A stretch of DNA of 13,575 bases from an uncultured Gammaproteobacteria bacterium (GTDB lineage: Bacteria > Pseudomonadota > Gammaproteobacteria > Steroidobacterales > JABDMI01), in NCBI GenBank assembly GCA_938039225.1, contig CALHVH010000175.1, positions 1 through 13,575 of the forward strand, given 5' to 3'. The notes beneath the pieces were generated by a model. That model searched no databases, had not been told where the DNA came from, and saw only the letters and a list, made by a program, of their open reading frames with translations. The translations under genes and the position numbers were made by a program. Position 1 is the first letter of the stretch. Every line of letters begins with the position of its first letter. Of this stretch, positions 7,004-13,575 are shown piece by piece.

Positions 7004-7037
7004 AAAACAAAAAAGAGCCTATAAAGATAGACTCTTT
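7004..7037 (-). terminator. Strong rho-independent terminator after the symporter gene
   Basis: Read on the minus strand, AAAGAGTCTAT (7037-7027) and ATAGGCTCTTT (7022-7012) form an 11-bp stem with one G-U pair and a 4-base loop, followed by a T-run (six T, G, four T; the run overlaps the stem end). It lies 28 bases beyond the symporter stop and 59 bases before the beta-galactosidase start. It would end or attenuate symporter transcripts and reduce read-through into the GH42 gene. Confidence 0.85.
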
Positions 7038-7064
7038 GTATTTATGATTAAAACTTTTATCTGC

Positions 7065-8510
7065 CTAATCCAGTAATGGTTTGCCGAGTACAAAGTCTGC
7101 CTTTTGTCCAAAGATAAACTTATTCACCATCAAAGCTACTGCAATGCAGAAGAAAAAGTTAATAAACATCAAATGAATGTAATGCGGCAAGCCTTGTATG
7201 TCCATTGGGTTATAAAGGAAAAATGCATAGGCCGCAGAACCACATAAGGTACCAATAATAGCCGCCCAGGCATTCACATTTTTAAATACCAGACCAACAA
7301 TAAAGGTTGAGAGAATAGGCATGCTGAATATACCCCAAAGCTTTTGTAAGGTATCAATAATACTTCTAGCATTTTCATAAACTGGAACTAACAATAATGC
7401 AATCACGGTAAACACCAGAGTTATCCATCCACTTAGTTTGGGTACATCCGGGTTCTCGCCAATATACTTTTCATGTAAATCACATACATATAATGCTACA
7501 GAAGAATTCAACATACTATTAAATGAGGTCAATACCGCTGCAGTGATTGCAGCTGCAAAAGCACCAACCAACCAACCCGGTAATAAGTCGCCAACGATTT
7601 GTCCATATGCAGCGTCACCAATATCACCATAGAGCTTAAACGCCACAATGCCTGGAATCACAATAATTGGTGGAACAATAACTAAACGAATAAGAGCAGC
7701 AACCACAACACCTTTTTGAGCTTCTTTTACCGTTGGAGCTGCCATGGCACGTTGAGTAATAACTTGGTTGGTACTCCAATAAAAAATCTGAATGAGTAGC
7801 ATGCCGGTTAGCAAAGTATGCCAAGGAATGTCCGAATTATTATCACCAATTAGGGTTAGACGTTCTTTTGGTATGCCACTGAAATCAAAGTTAATCGCCT
7901 GTAAGGCTAGAAAAACTACCAAGACAGCAAGGGCTAATAACAGCACGCCACTAAAGGTATCCGAAATAGCTACCGCACGTAAGCCCCCAAAAATACTATA
8001 TGCGGCACCTAATGCTGCAAAGGCCATAGCAATGTAAATTAGAGGAAACTCAAAACCAAACACCGATTTCATGAACAAGGAACCGGTGTATAAAACCGCA
8101 GGTAAAAATACAAACACGTTTGCCGCCAAGAACAAGATACTTATGGTGGCTCGAATGTGTTTATTGTTATAACGCTTCTCCAGCAATTCAGTAGTGGTTG
8201 TGCAATCGTATTTGTAATAAATAGGAATAAAAACTTTCGCTAAAATAAATAAACCGACTACGGCTGAAAACTCCCACAAAGCCACCAAAAACATCTGACT
8301 ACCATTCATGCCAACGAGTTGATCAGTACTTAAATTGGTTAAAGTGATTGAGCCGGCGATGAATATCCATGACAAACCACCCCCCGCTAAAAAATACTCA
8401 CGATTTGAATCTGGGTTACGCGGTTGGTCTTTACATTTAATATATGTGACTAATGCGATAAGGCCAGTAATAAACAAAAACACGCCTAATTGAATTGGTT
8501 CTAACGTCAT
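7065..8510 (-). CDS. Sodium/solute symporter (SSS family), SglT-like galactoside transporter
   Basis: Inner-membrane protein of 481 aa with about 13-14 hydrophobic segments, starting with one at residues 8-24. It couples sodium influx to uptake of a sugar or sugar-like solute. SSS features: TNLSTDQLVGMNG (58-70), GGLRAVAISD (175-184), YWSTNQVITQRAMAA (244-258) and the sodium-site helix SFNSMLNSS (329-337). Q64 in TDQLVGMNG lines up by eye with Q69 of the Vibrio galactose symporter vSGLT, a galactose-contacting residue, and the AMAAPTVKEAQKG stretch also resembles vSGLT. vSGLT is longer (about 540 aa), with extra C-terminal sequence. ATG start with AAGGG upstream. It is divergent from glpK and upstream of the beta-galactosidase gene. 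Galactose, a disaccharide or a galactosylglycerol are plausible substrates; sequence alone cannot choose. Confidence 0.88.
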   Translation of the reverse strand: MTLEPIQLGVFLFITGLIALVTYIKCKDQPRNPDSNREYFLAGGGLSWIFIAGSITLTNLSTDQLVGMNGSQMFLVALWEFSAVVGLFILAKVFIPIYYKYDCTTTTELLEKRYNNKHIRATISILFLAANVFVFLPAVLYTGSLFMKSVFGFEFPLIYIAMAFAALGAAYSIFGGLRAVAISDTFSGVLLLALAVLVVFLALQAINFDFSGIPKERLTLIGDNNSDIPWHTLLTGMLLIQIFYWSTNQVITQRAMAAPTVKEAQKGVVVAALIRLVIVPPIIVIPGIVAFKLYGDIGDAAYGQIVGDLLPGWLVGAFAAAITAAVLTSFNSMLNSSVALYVCDLHEKYIGENPDVPKLSGWITLVFTVIALLLVPVYENARSIIDTLQKLWGIFSMPILSTFIVGLVFKNVNAWAAIIGTLCGSAAYAFFLYNPMDIQGLPHYIHLMFINFFFCIAVALMVNKFIFGQKADFVLGKPLLD

Positions 8511-8539
8511 GACTCGCCCTTTTTTAGTAATTGTCTAAT

Positions 8540-8560
8540 GTGTTCACAAAACAGTGTTCA
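8540..8560. repeat. 7-bp direct repeat in the symporter leader
   Basis: GTGTTCA occurs at 8540-8546 and again at 8554-8560, a 14-base period, 30-50 bases upstream of the symporter start codon. Nearby, TTCAGC (8565-8570) and GCTGAA (8583-8588) form a 6-bp inverted repeat that could be a leader stem-loop. Either could bind a regulator, but I recognise no named operator. This is not the GlpR-type site. Confidence 0.25.
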
Positions 8561-8596
8561 ATAATTCAGCATCAAATTGAAGGCTGAAATTATAGC

Positions 8597-8626
8597 TTGT
8601 TTGTTTTATCATATAAATAATATAAC
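8597..8626 (+). promoter_or_regulatory. Possible glpK promoter
   Basis: TTGTTT (8597-8602) and TATAAC (8621-8626) are spaced 18 bases on the plus strand, giving a leader of nearly 100 bases. TATAAA at 8655-8660 is another possible -10 but lacks a convincing -35. TTTATCATA is repeated at 8605-8613 and 8634-8642, 29 bases apart, and overlaps both promoter candidates. Confidence 0.25.
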
Positions 8627-8645
8627 TGACAGATTTATCATACAA
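8617..8645 (-). promoter_or_regulatory. Predicted sigma70 promoter of the symporter gene
   Basis: On the minus strand, TTGTAT (8645-8640) and TATTAT (8622-8617) have the ideal 17-base spacing. This predicts transcription starting near 8610 and a leader of about 100 bases that includes the repeats at 8540-8588. The -10 overlaps the candidate glpK -10 on the other strand. Confidence 0.45.
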
Positions 8646-8673
8646 TACAAATAGTATAAAGAATAGATAAATG

Positions 8674-8701
8674 CAGCAAGTCATACAGAATATACTTGCT
8701 G
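8674..8701. promoter_or_regulatory. Perfect 8-bp inverted repeat before glpK, candidate operator or leader hairpin
   Basis: CAGCAAGT (8674-8681) and ACTTGCTG (8694-8701) are exact reverse complements with a 12-base spacer. The arm centres are 20 bases apart, about two helical turns. The site ends 24 bases before the glpK ATG, where a repressor would block transcription. As RNA it would form a stem just upstream of the ribosome site. It does not resemble the E. coli GlpR operator. Confidence 0.4.
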
Positions 8702-8725
8702 TAAACAATTTTATTGGGCAAATTC

Positions 8726-10210
8726 ATGAGCAAAACACCATTAATATTATCCATTGACCAGGGTACAACCAGCAGCAGAGCCATTGTTTTTGATGCAAAT
8801 ACTCGCATTGTGGCAATCGCTCAAAAAGAGTTTCCGCAAATCTTTCCAGATGATGGTTGGGTTGAACATAATCCTAACGATATTTGGGAAACCACCTTGA
8901 GCGTTACCCAAGAAGCTTTGGAAAAAGCGGAAGCCATGGGCGGTGAAGTTGTCGGCATTGGCATTACTAACCAACGCGAAACCACCATTGTTTGGGATAA
9001 AGAAACCGGTAAAGCCATTCATAATGCCATTGTTTGGCAAGATCGTCGTACTGCAGCCATCTGTCAAAAATTAATCGATGAAGGTTTACAAGATAAGATT
9101 CAGAAAAAAACGGGCTTACGCCTAGACCCATATTTTTCAGCCACAAAAATTTCTTGGATTCTAGATCATGTAGATAACGCACGCTTATTGGCAGAAAATG
9201 GACGTCTAGCATTTGGTACGGTTGATAGTTTCTTAATTTGGAAACTCACTGGTGGCAAAGTCCACGCCACCGACGTTACTAATGCAAGTCGAACCAATCT
9301 TTTCAATATAAACAACTTGCAATGGGACCAAGAACTCATGGACATTTTTAATGTTCCTGCCAGTTTGTTACCCGAAGTCAAAGAATGCTCGGATAATTAT
9401 GGTGAAACCGAAGCGAGTTTATTAGGCCGTGCCATTCCAATCTGTGGAGTGGCAGGCGATCAGCAAGCCGCAGCCATTGGACAAAGTTGTTTTACCGCTG
9501 GCTCTATCAAAAGCACTTACGGCACTGGCTGTTTTATGATTTTAAACACGGGTGAGAAAGTGGTTTTATCTGAAAACCGACTGCTCACTACGGTTGCCTA
9601 CACTATTGATGGCACCACGCATTATGCTTTAGAAGGCTCCATTTTTATTGCTGGTGCCGCGGTGCAATGGCTAAGAGATGGAATAAAGCTTATTAAAAAA
9701 GCTGCAGATACCGAAAGTATTATTAATCCTGATGGGCATAATGCAGGTTTGTATTTAGTGCCCGCCTTTACTGGATTAGGTGCGCCTCATTGGAACCCCA
9801 ATGTTCGCGGCGCCTTGTTTGGTATTACTCAAGCTACCGACCAAGAGGCTATTGTAAGAGCAACCTTAGAGTCTGTTTGTTATCAAACCAATGACTTATT
9901 AACCGCCATGCGTAAAGACGGTGGCAATCCGACTATCCTACGAGTGGATGGCGGCATGGTTGCAAATAATTGGTTATTACAATTTCTTTCCGATGTTTTA
10001 CAACTTCCGTTAGAGCGCCCACGCGTTTTAGAAACGACTGCCTTAGGTGCCGCCTATCTTGCTGGTAGAAAACTTGGTGTATATGGTAATACTGATGAGT
10101 TTTCAAAAACCTGGGGCGTGGATCAAGAATTTCAACCCACTATGCCTAGTGAGACACGCAACAAACTAATCAACGGCTGGGATAATGCCGTAAGACGATT
10201 AATGGCCTAG
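8726..10210 (+). CDS. glpK: Glycerol kinase
   Basis: FGGY-family kinase, 494 aa from this start (E. coli 502), making sn-glycerol-3-phosphate from glycerol and ATP in the cytoplasm. Motifs: DQGTTSSR (11-18), GWVEHNP (44-50), TNQRETT (81-87, glycerol site), DPYFSATK (134-141), TNASRT (185-190), catalytic D245 in GVAGDQQAA, TYGTGCF (264-270), PAFTGLGAPHW and the C-terminal VDGGMVANNW. I chose ATG at 8726 over an in-frame TTG at 8714, because family proteins begin only a few residues before the DQGTT motif and GGG precedes the ATG. The loop that in E. coli binds the inhibitor fructose-1,6-bisphosphate (GGKGG...R) is replaced by EASLLGRA (229-236), so that feedback control is probably absent. It precedes glpD by 46 bases with no terminator seen, so the two are probably co-transcribed. 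Glycerol released by the neighbouring galactosidases is the inferred source. Confidence 0.97.
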   Translation: MSKTPLILSIDQGTTSSRAIVFDANTRIVAIAQKEFPQIFPDDGWVEHNPNDIWETTLSVTQEALEKAEAMGGEVVGIGITNQRETTIVWDKETGKAIHNAIVWQDRRTAAICQKLIDEGLQDKIQKKTGLRLDPYFSATKISWILDHVDNARLLAENGRLAFGTVDSFLIWKLTGGKVHATDVTNASRTNLFNINNLQWDQELMDIFNVPASLLPEVKECSDNYGETEASLLGRAIPICGVAGDQQAAAIGQSCFTAGSIKSTYGTGCFMILNTGEKVVLSENRLLTTVAYTIDGTTHYALEGSIFIAGAAVQWLRDGIKLIKKAADTESIINPDGHNAGLYLVPAFTGLGAPHWNPNVRGALFGITQATDQEAIVRATLESVCYQTNDLLTAMRKDGGNPTILRVDGGMVANNWLLQFLSDVLQLPLERPRVLETTALGAAYLAGRKLGVYGNTDEFSKTWGVDQEFQPTMPSETRNKLINGWDNAVRRLMA

Positions 10211-10256
10211 ACACTACACACTTAAATTAAACCCAAGAGTACAGAAGTAATTAAAC

Positions 10257-11753
10257 ATGCAAGATAAAACAATTGATTTATTCATTATCGGTGGCGGTGT
10301 GAATGGCACTGGTATAGCTAGAGATGCTGCAGGACGTGGCTTAAGTGTGATGCTAGTTGAAAAAGATGATCTCGCTTCCGGCACCTCATCGGCAAGTACC
10401 AAACTCATTCATGGCGGCCTGCGTTACTTAGAAAATTACGATTTCATGTTAGTCAGACATGCACTGATTGAACGCGAAGTTTTGCTAAATTCTGCGCCAC
10501 ATATCATTTGGCCTTTACGCTTTATTTTGCCCCACCATCGTGAGTTACGTTCGGCATTTATATTACGTGCTGGACTTCTGATCTATGACAATCTTGGTGG
10601 AAGAAAAGAATTACCTGCAACCAAAACACGTAATCTGCGTAAACATAAAACCGGTAAACCCTTGGACCCTAAATTGCGTAAAGGCTTCGAATACTCCGAC
10701 TGTTGGGTAAACGATGCAAGACTGGTAACTCTTAATGCATTAGATGCTCATGAACATGGTGCCGTAATCAAAAATTATACGCGCTTTATTTCTGCGGCTC
10801 GTAAAAATGGAATTTGGGAAGTAACAATTGAAGATGCTAAAGGCATACATTTAGTAAAAGCGCGTGCTTTAGTTAATGCGGCCGGCCCGTGGTTATCCAT
10901 CACTGATGAAGAAATTGAAGATACCAAACCAGCAACAATCCCTGTGCGCTTAATCAAAGGCAGTCATATTGTGGTCAACAAAGTCTATAAGGGCAAACAT
11001 GCCTATATATTCCAACATCCCGACGGACGCATTGTTTTCACAATACCTTATGAAGGTAAATTTACTTTAATCGGTACTACAGAAGCCACACTTGAAGGCA
11101 GCATAGAAAAGGCAAAAATCTCTAAACAAGAAATAGATTATTTATGTGAACTGGCAAGTACCTATTTTATCGATGATATTAGTCCTGATGATGTTGTACA
11201 TACTTTTTCTGGAGTGCGGGGACTTTTAGAAAGTGAAGAAGATGCGTCAAAGGTGAGTCGTGATTATGAGCTTGATTTAGATGTACAAAATAATCAAGCG
11301 CCTTTACTCAGCGTGGTTGGAGGCAAAATCACAACCTTTAGAAGACTTGCTGAAGATGTAATGGAGAAACTGGAAGACTTCTTTCCACATCAAACGGACG
11401 CTTGGACGGCAAAGGCTCATCTACCTGGTGGTGATTTAGGTGGGAAAACCTTTGAGAAATTTTTAGAAGTTAAAAGCCGTAAATATCACTGGTTTGAAGA
11501 AGATGATATTTTACGTTTATGTAGAGCTTACGGTTCACGCATTGATGAAGTACTTAATAATGCCAAATCAAAATCCGATTTAGGTCATGACTTTGGCTGT
11601 GGTTTTTCCGAAACCGAACTGAATTACTTGATTAATACCGAATGGGCACGCAATATTGAAGATGTTTTGTGGCGTCGCAGTAAGTTGCTTTTGCATTTAC
11701 CTAAAAAGAGTCAGCTTGAAGTAGAAACCTATTTAGCGAATTATCAGAAATAA
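10257..11753 (+). CDS. glpD: Aerobic glycerol-3-phosphate dehydrogenase
   Basis: FAD-dependent enzyme of 498 aa (E. coli 501), attached to the inner face of the cytoplasmic membrane. It oxidises glycerol-3-phosphate to dihydroxyacetone phosphate and passes electrons to ubiquinone. Motifs: N-terminal dinucleotide fold DLFIIGGGVNGTGIARD (7-23), GTSSASTKLIHGGLRYLE (42-59) with substrate-site R56, NAAGPW (207-212), SGVRGL (318-323) with R321, and SRDYELD (334-340) with R335. The C-terminal helical domain is complete. ATG start with only a weak GAAG upstream, so translation may depend partly on glpK. No glpF or glpR is visible beside it. It converges on the alpha-galactosidase gene, with a palindromic element between. 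Confidence 0.97.
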   Translation: MQDKTIDLFIIGGGVNGTGIARDAAGRGLSVMLVEKDDLASGTSSASTKLIHGGLRYLENYDFMLVRHALIEREVLLNSAPHIIWPLRFILPHHRELRSAFILRAGLLIYDNLGGRKELPATKTRNLRKHKTGKPLDPKLRKGFEYSDCWVNDARLVTLNALDAHEHGAVIKNYTRFISAARKNGIWEVTIEDAKGIHLVKARALVNAAGPWLSITDEEIEDTKPATIPVRLIKGSHIVVNKVYKGKHAYIFQHPDGRIVFTIPYEGKFTLIGTTEATLEGSIEKAKISKQEIDYLCELASTYFIDDISPDDVVHTFSGVRGLLESEEDASKVSRDYELDLDVQNNQAPLLSVVGGKITTFRRLAEDVMEKLEDFFPHQTDAWTAKAHLPGGDLGGKTFEKFLEVKSRKYHWFEEDDILRLCRAYGSRIDEVLNNAKSKSDLGHDFGCGFSETELNYLINTEWARNIEDVLWRRSKLLLHLPKKSQLEVETYLANYQK

Positions 11754-11767
11754 TTTCTAAAAAATTG

Positions 11768-11827
11768 TAGGGGGATAGGTCTCCGTGCCTACCCTTGGTT
11801 AAGGCGACCACGGGGAGTCGCCCCTAC
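11768..11827. repeat. 60-bp GC-rich palindromic element, probable dispersed repeat, also a possible terminator
   Basis: The ends are a perfect 7-bp inverted repeat, GTAGGGG (11768-11774) and CCCCTAC (11821-11827). Inside are two hairpins: GGG.TAGG with CCTACCC in the left half, and GGCGAC (11803-11808) with GTCGCC (11817-11822) in the right half around an 8-base loop. The halves also resemble each other in inverted orientation, so a cloverleaf or one long imperfect hairpin can form. It is clearly richer in GC than its surroundings. From memory, GTAGGGGCGAC-type palindromes are scattered through many bacterial genomes. On the minus strand it is followed by six T (11764-11759), so it may terminate the alpha-galactosidase transcript. 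It fills the 76-base gap between convergent genes. Confidence 0.6.
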
Positions 11828-11829
11828 CC

Positions 11830-13575
11830 TTATTGCTTTTCTAACACAATCAAACTCGATACAAAATCCCCACCATCTAAGACCTGCAAACCTTGCTCAT
11901 TCTCAACACGCGAAGGTGAAGCCGGGGCGTCTTGTGTGACACTTACATAGGGCAGGTCTAAACCGGCATGCATTAACTGTGCGCCTGAATACACGCGTTG
12001 GCTTTGTTGTAATTTATACATGGCATTCGTATCAAGATTACGTAAATACGCTCTTTTAAATTTCATATTAGGCTCGCCAAGCACAACAAAATACCCTACA
12101 TAAAGTGTATTTTTATCTTCGGAAGTCAACTGCCAACAAACGTGGTTTTGCGAGTAATACAAGCGATGAAAAGCACCATTAATCGCATCATGGGCTGTGG
12201 CTTTAAATTGCTGGATATAAGCTTTAATCTCATCCTTATCTTTTTCAATATCGGCAAGATTCATGGATACGCCGCGGTTACCACAAAAGAACGCCACATT
12301 AAAGCGGGTTTGCATTGAAGTAAGCCTGCCATTTTGATGATTTGGAACCGGACACAAATATGAGGTGTAAGTAGAGAGCGGGAAAATATGCGAAGCGCCA
12401 TTTTGGATAGCTAAACGCCCAATCGGGTCCGACATATCACTGACCCAACTTTGATTCATGTAACTCAGCATGCCTAAATCATGACGATTACCCCCACTGG
12501 CACAATTTTCGAATAGTATGTCTGGATACTTTTCAGTAAGTCTACTAACTAATGAGTACAGCCCAAGCATATATCGATGAGCCACTTCACCTTGTTGATC
12601 AGCCGGCCAACCCACTGAACCTAATTCCGTAAACGTTCTATTCATATCCCATTTAACGTAATCAATTAATCCACATGAAAACACCGTATCGAGTTGTGTA
12701 AAAATATTATCAACCACTTCCGGACGTGAAAAATCCAATGTCAGTTGATTACGACCAGTGGATGATTTACGCTTTGGCACATGCAAAATCCAATCTGGAT
12801 GATCTCTATAAAGTTGACTGTCTTCATTCGTCATTTCTGGTTCAAACCAAATCCCAAACTTTAGTCCTAAGTCTTTAACTTTTTTTGCTAGAGCCGGAAT
12901 TCCAGAAGAGAAACGTTTTTTATCTGGCGTCCAATCACCAAGAGAGCGCCTATCATCTGTACGACCTTCAAACCACCCATCGTCAACCACCAACATTTCC
13001 AAGTCTAGCGACTTTGTTAACTGGGCCAATTCAACAACCTTTTCTTCAGTCAGATCAAAGTACGCCGCCTCCCAAGTATTTAAATACGAAGGACGCGCCT
13101 CATGAGCGAAACGTTCAGGACTCATATTATTCTGCACAAATCCATGAAAGGTCTGACTCATCTGATCTAAACCTTGATTAGCATAAACATGCACTACTTC
13201 GGGTGTAGTAAAAGATTCATTCGCTTTCAAGCTCCACGCAAAATTAAAGGGATTTATACCTGCTAATACACGCACGTCATGGTATTCATTGCGCTCTATA
13301 TTGATTGAGAAGTTACCGCTATAGACTAAGGCTGTCGCAATGACCTGTCCTTGAGTTTCGGTGGTGTTAGGCTCAACTACTGCAACAAAGGGATGATGTT
13401 GTGCACTGCTGGTACCTCGAGCTGACTCAATAGTGAAGCGTCCATAGGGCAAAGCATTACGATGCTCACCAAATTCTCTCGCCCATGAGCCACCAAAGTG
13501 TAGTACTTCATAATCTTCCTGTGGCAAATCCAAACAAGTACTAAACACTTGTTCAAGCTTTAACTCATTCGATGA
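11830..13575 (-). CDS. GH36 family alpha-galactosidase, 5' end cut by window
   Basis: Retaining alpha-galactosidase; 581 residues are visible, numbered here from the residue at 13575. The frame stays open to the window edge, so the GTG at 13548 is not the true start; the residues before it (ELKLEQV) continue the fold. GH36 enzymes of this type are about 700-730 aa, so roughly 140 N-terminal residues are missing. Residues 1-160 are the end of the beta-supersandwich domain (WARE, ESARGTSSAQHHPF). The catalytic barrel follows: VVDDGWF (196-202), WFEPEM (243-248), nucleophile D310 in KWDMNR, CASGGNR (358-364) and acid/base D380 in WVSDMSD, 70 residues after the nucleophile as in characterised members. 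A C-terminal beta domain follows, ending LIVLEKQ. A signal peptide cannot be judged, but GH36 bacterial enzymes are mostly cytoplasmic. Possible substrates are melibiose/raffinose-type sugars, floridoside or digalactosylglycerol. Confidence 0.94.
   Translation of the reverse strand, partial: SSNELKLEQVFSTCLDLPQEDYEVLHFGGSWAREFGEHRNALPYGRFTIESARGTSSAQHHPFVAVVEPNTTETQGQVIATALVYSGNFSINIERNEYHDVRVLAGINPFNFAWSLKANESFTTPEVVHVYANQGLDQMSQTFHGFVQNNMSPERFAHEARPSYLNTWEAAYFDLTEEKVVELAQLTKSLDLEMLVVDDGWFEGRTDDRRSLGDWTPDKKRFSSGIPALAKKVKDLGLKFGIWFEPEMTNEDSQLYRDHPDWILHVPKRKSSTGRNQLTLDFSRPEVVDNIFTQLDTVFSCGLIDYVKWDMNRTFTELGSVGWPADQQGEVAHRYMLGLYSLVSRLTEKYPDILFENCASGGNRHDLGMLSYMNQSWVSDMSDPIGRLAIQNGASHIFPLSTYTSYLCPVPNHQNGRLTSMQTRFNVAFFCGNRGVSMNLADIEKDKDEIKAYIQQFKATAHDAINGAFHRLYYSQNHVCWQLTSEDKNTLYVGYFVVLGEPNMKFKRAYLRNLDTNAMYKLQQSQRVYSGAQLMHAGLDLPYVSVTQDAPASPSRVENEQGLQVLDGGDFVSSLIVLEKQ

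Noticed and set aside
8714..8725. TTG at 8714 as the glpK start
   Set aside because: ATG at 8726 in the same frame has GGG at a suitable distance and gives the usual short lead-in to the DQGTT motif.
8511..8725. A GlpR operator before glpK
   Set aside because: I see no TTCG/CGAA-centred palindrome; TGTTCA words occur only as direct repeats.
10211..10256. A separate promoter or terminator between glpK and glpD
   Set aside because: The 46 bases show no hairpin and no clear promoter, so co-transcription is the simpler reading.
13546..13548. GTG at 13548 as the start of the alpha-galactosidase gene
   Set aside because: The frame continues open to base 13575 with residues (SSNELKLEQ) that fit the family, and GH36 proteins need about 150 more N-terminal residues.
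1..13575. Mobile element, phage, CRISPR, toxin-antitoxin or defence system
   Set aside because: No transposase, integrase, repeat array or defence-type domain was found; all genes fit sugar and glycerol catabolism apart from the small palindromic element at 11768-11827.

Overview
The window carries ten protein-coding genes, two of them cut by the window edges. Eight are intact, and there are no RNA genes, CRISPR arrays or transposases. Gene content and sequence style (low-to-moderate GC by eye, close gene packing, proteobacterial-type GlpK/GlpD/DgoA/DgoK, a FadR-type regulator, a Vibrio SglT-like sodium symporter) suggest a Gram-negative heterotroph. A marine gammaproteobacterium is the best guess, but nothing here fixes the genus.

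Layout: (1) 1-3079, minus strand: a four-gene operon transcribed right to left, SDR galactose dehydrogenase > 2-dehydro-3-deoxygalactonokinase (dgoK) > 2-dehydro-3-deoxy-6-phosphogalactonate aldolase (dgoA) > IlvD/Edd-type sugar-acid dehydratase (cut at base 1). (2) 3080-3274: a divergent promoter region with overlapping promoters and three perfect palindromes. (3) 3275-4923, plus strand: SMP-30 type sugar lactonase and a FadR/FCD-type GntR regulator, then a bidirectional terminator. (4) 4990-8510, minus strand: sodium/sugar symporter, a strong intrinsic terminator, then GH42 beta-galactosidase. (5) 8511-8725: a second divergent promoter region. (6) 8726-11753, plus strand: glycerol kinase and glycerol-3-phosphate dehydrogenase. 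(7) 11754-11829: a GC-rich 60-base palindromic element between convergent genes. (8) 11830-13575, minus strand: GH36 alpha-galactosidase, N-terminus outside the window.

Together the genes form a coherent pathway. Dehydrogenase, lactonase, dehydratase, kinase and aldolase are the five steps of the oxidative DeLey-Doudoroff route from D-galactose to pyruvate and glyceraldehyde-3-phosphate. The symporter and the alpha- and beta-galactosidases would supply galactose from imported galactosides; the beta-galactosidase has no signal peptide. GlpK and GlpD turn glycerol into dihydroxyacetone phosphate, which meets glyceraldehyde-3-phosphate at triose-phosphate isomerase.

My main inference is that the locus handles galactosylglycerols: floridoside or isofloridoside of red algae, and/or the deacylated head groups of the chloroplast galactolipids MGDG and DGDG. 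Alpha- and beta-galactosidase cleavage of these yields exactly galactose plus glycerol, and both products have a complete catabolic branch here. This is a context-based hypothesis, not something the sequence proves.
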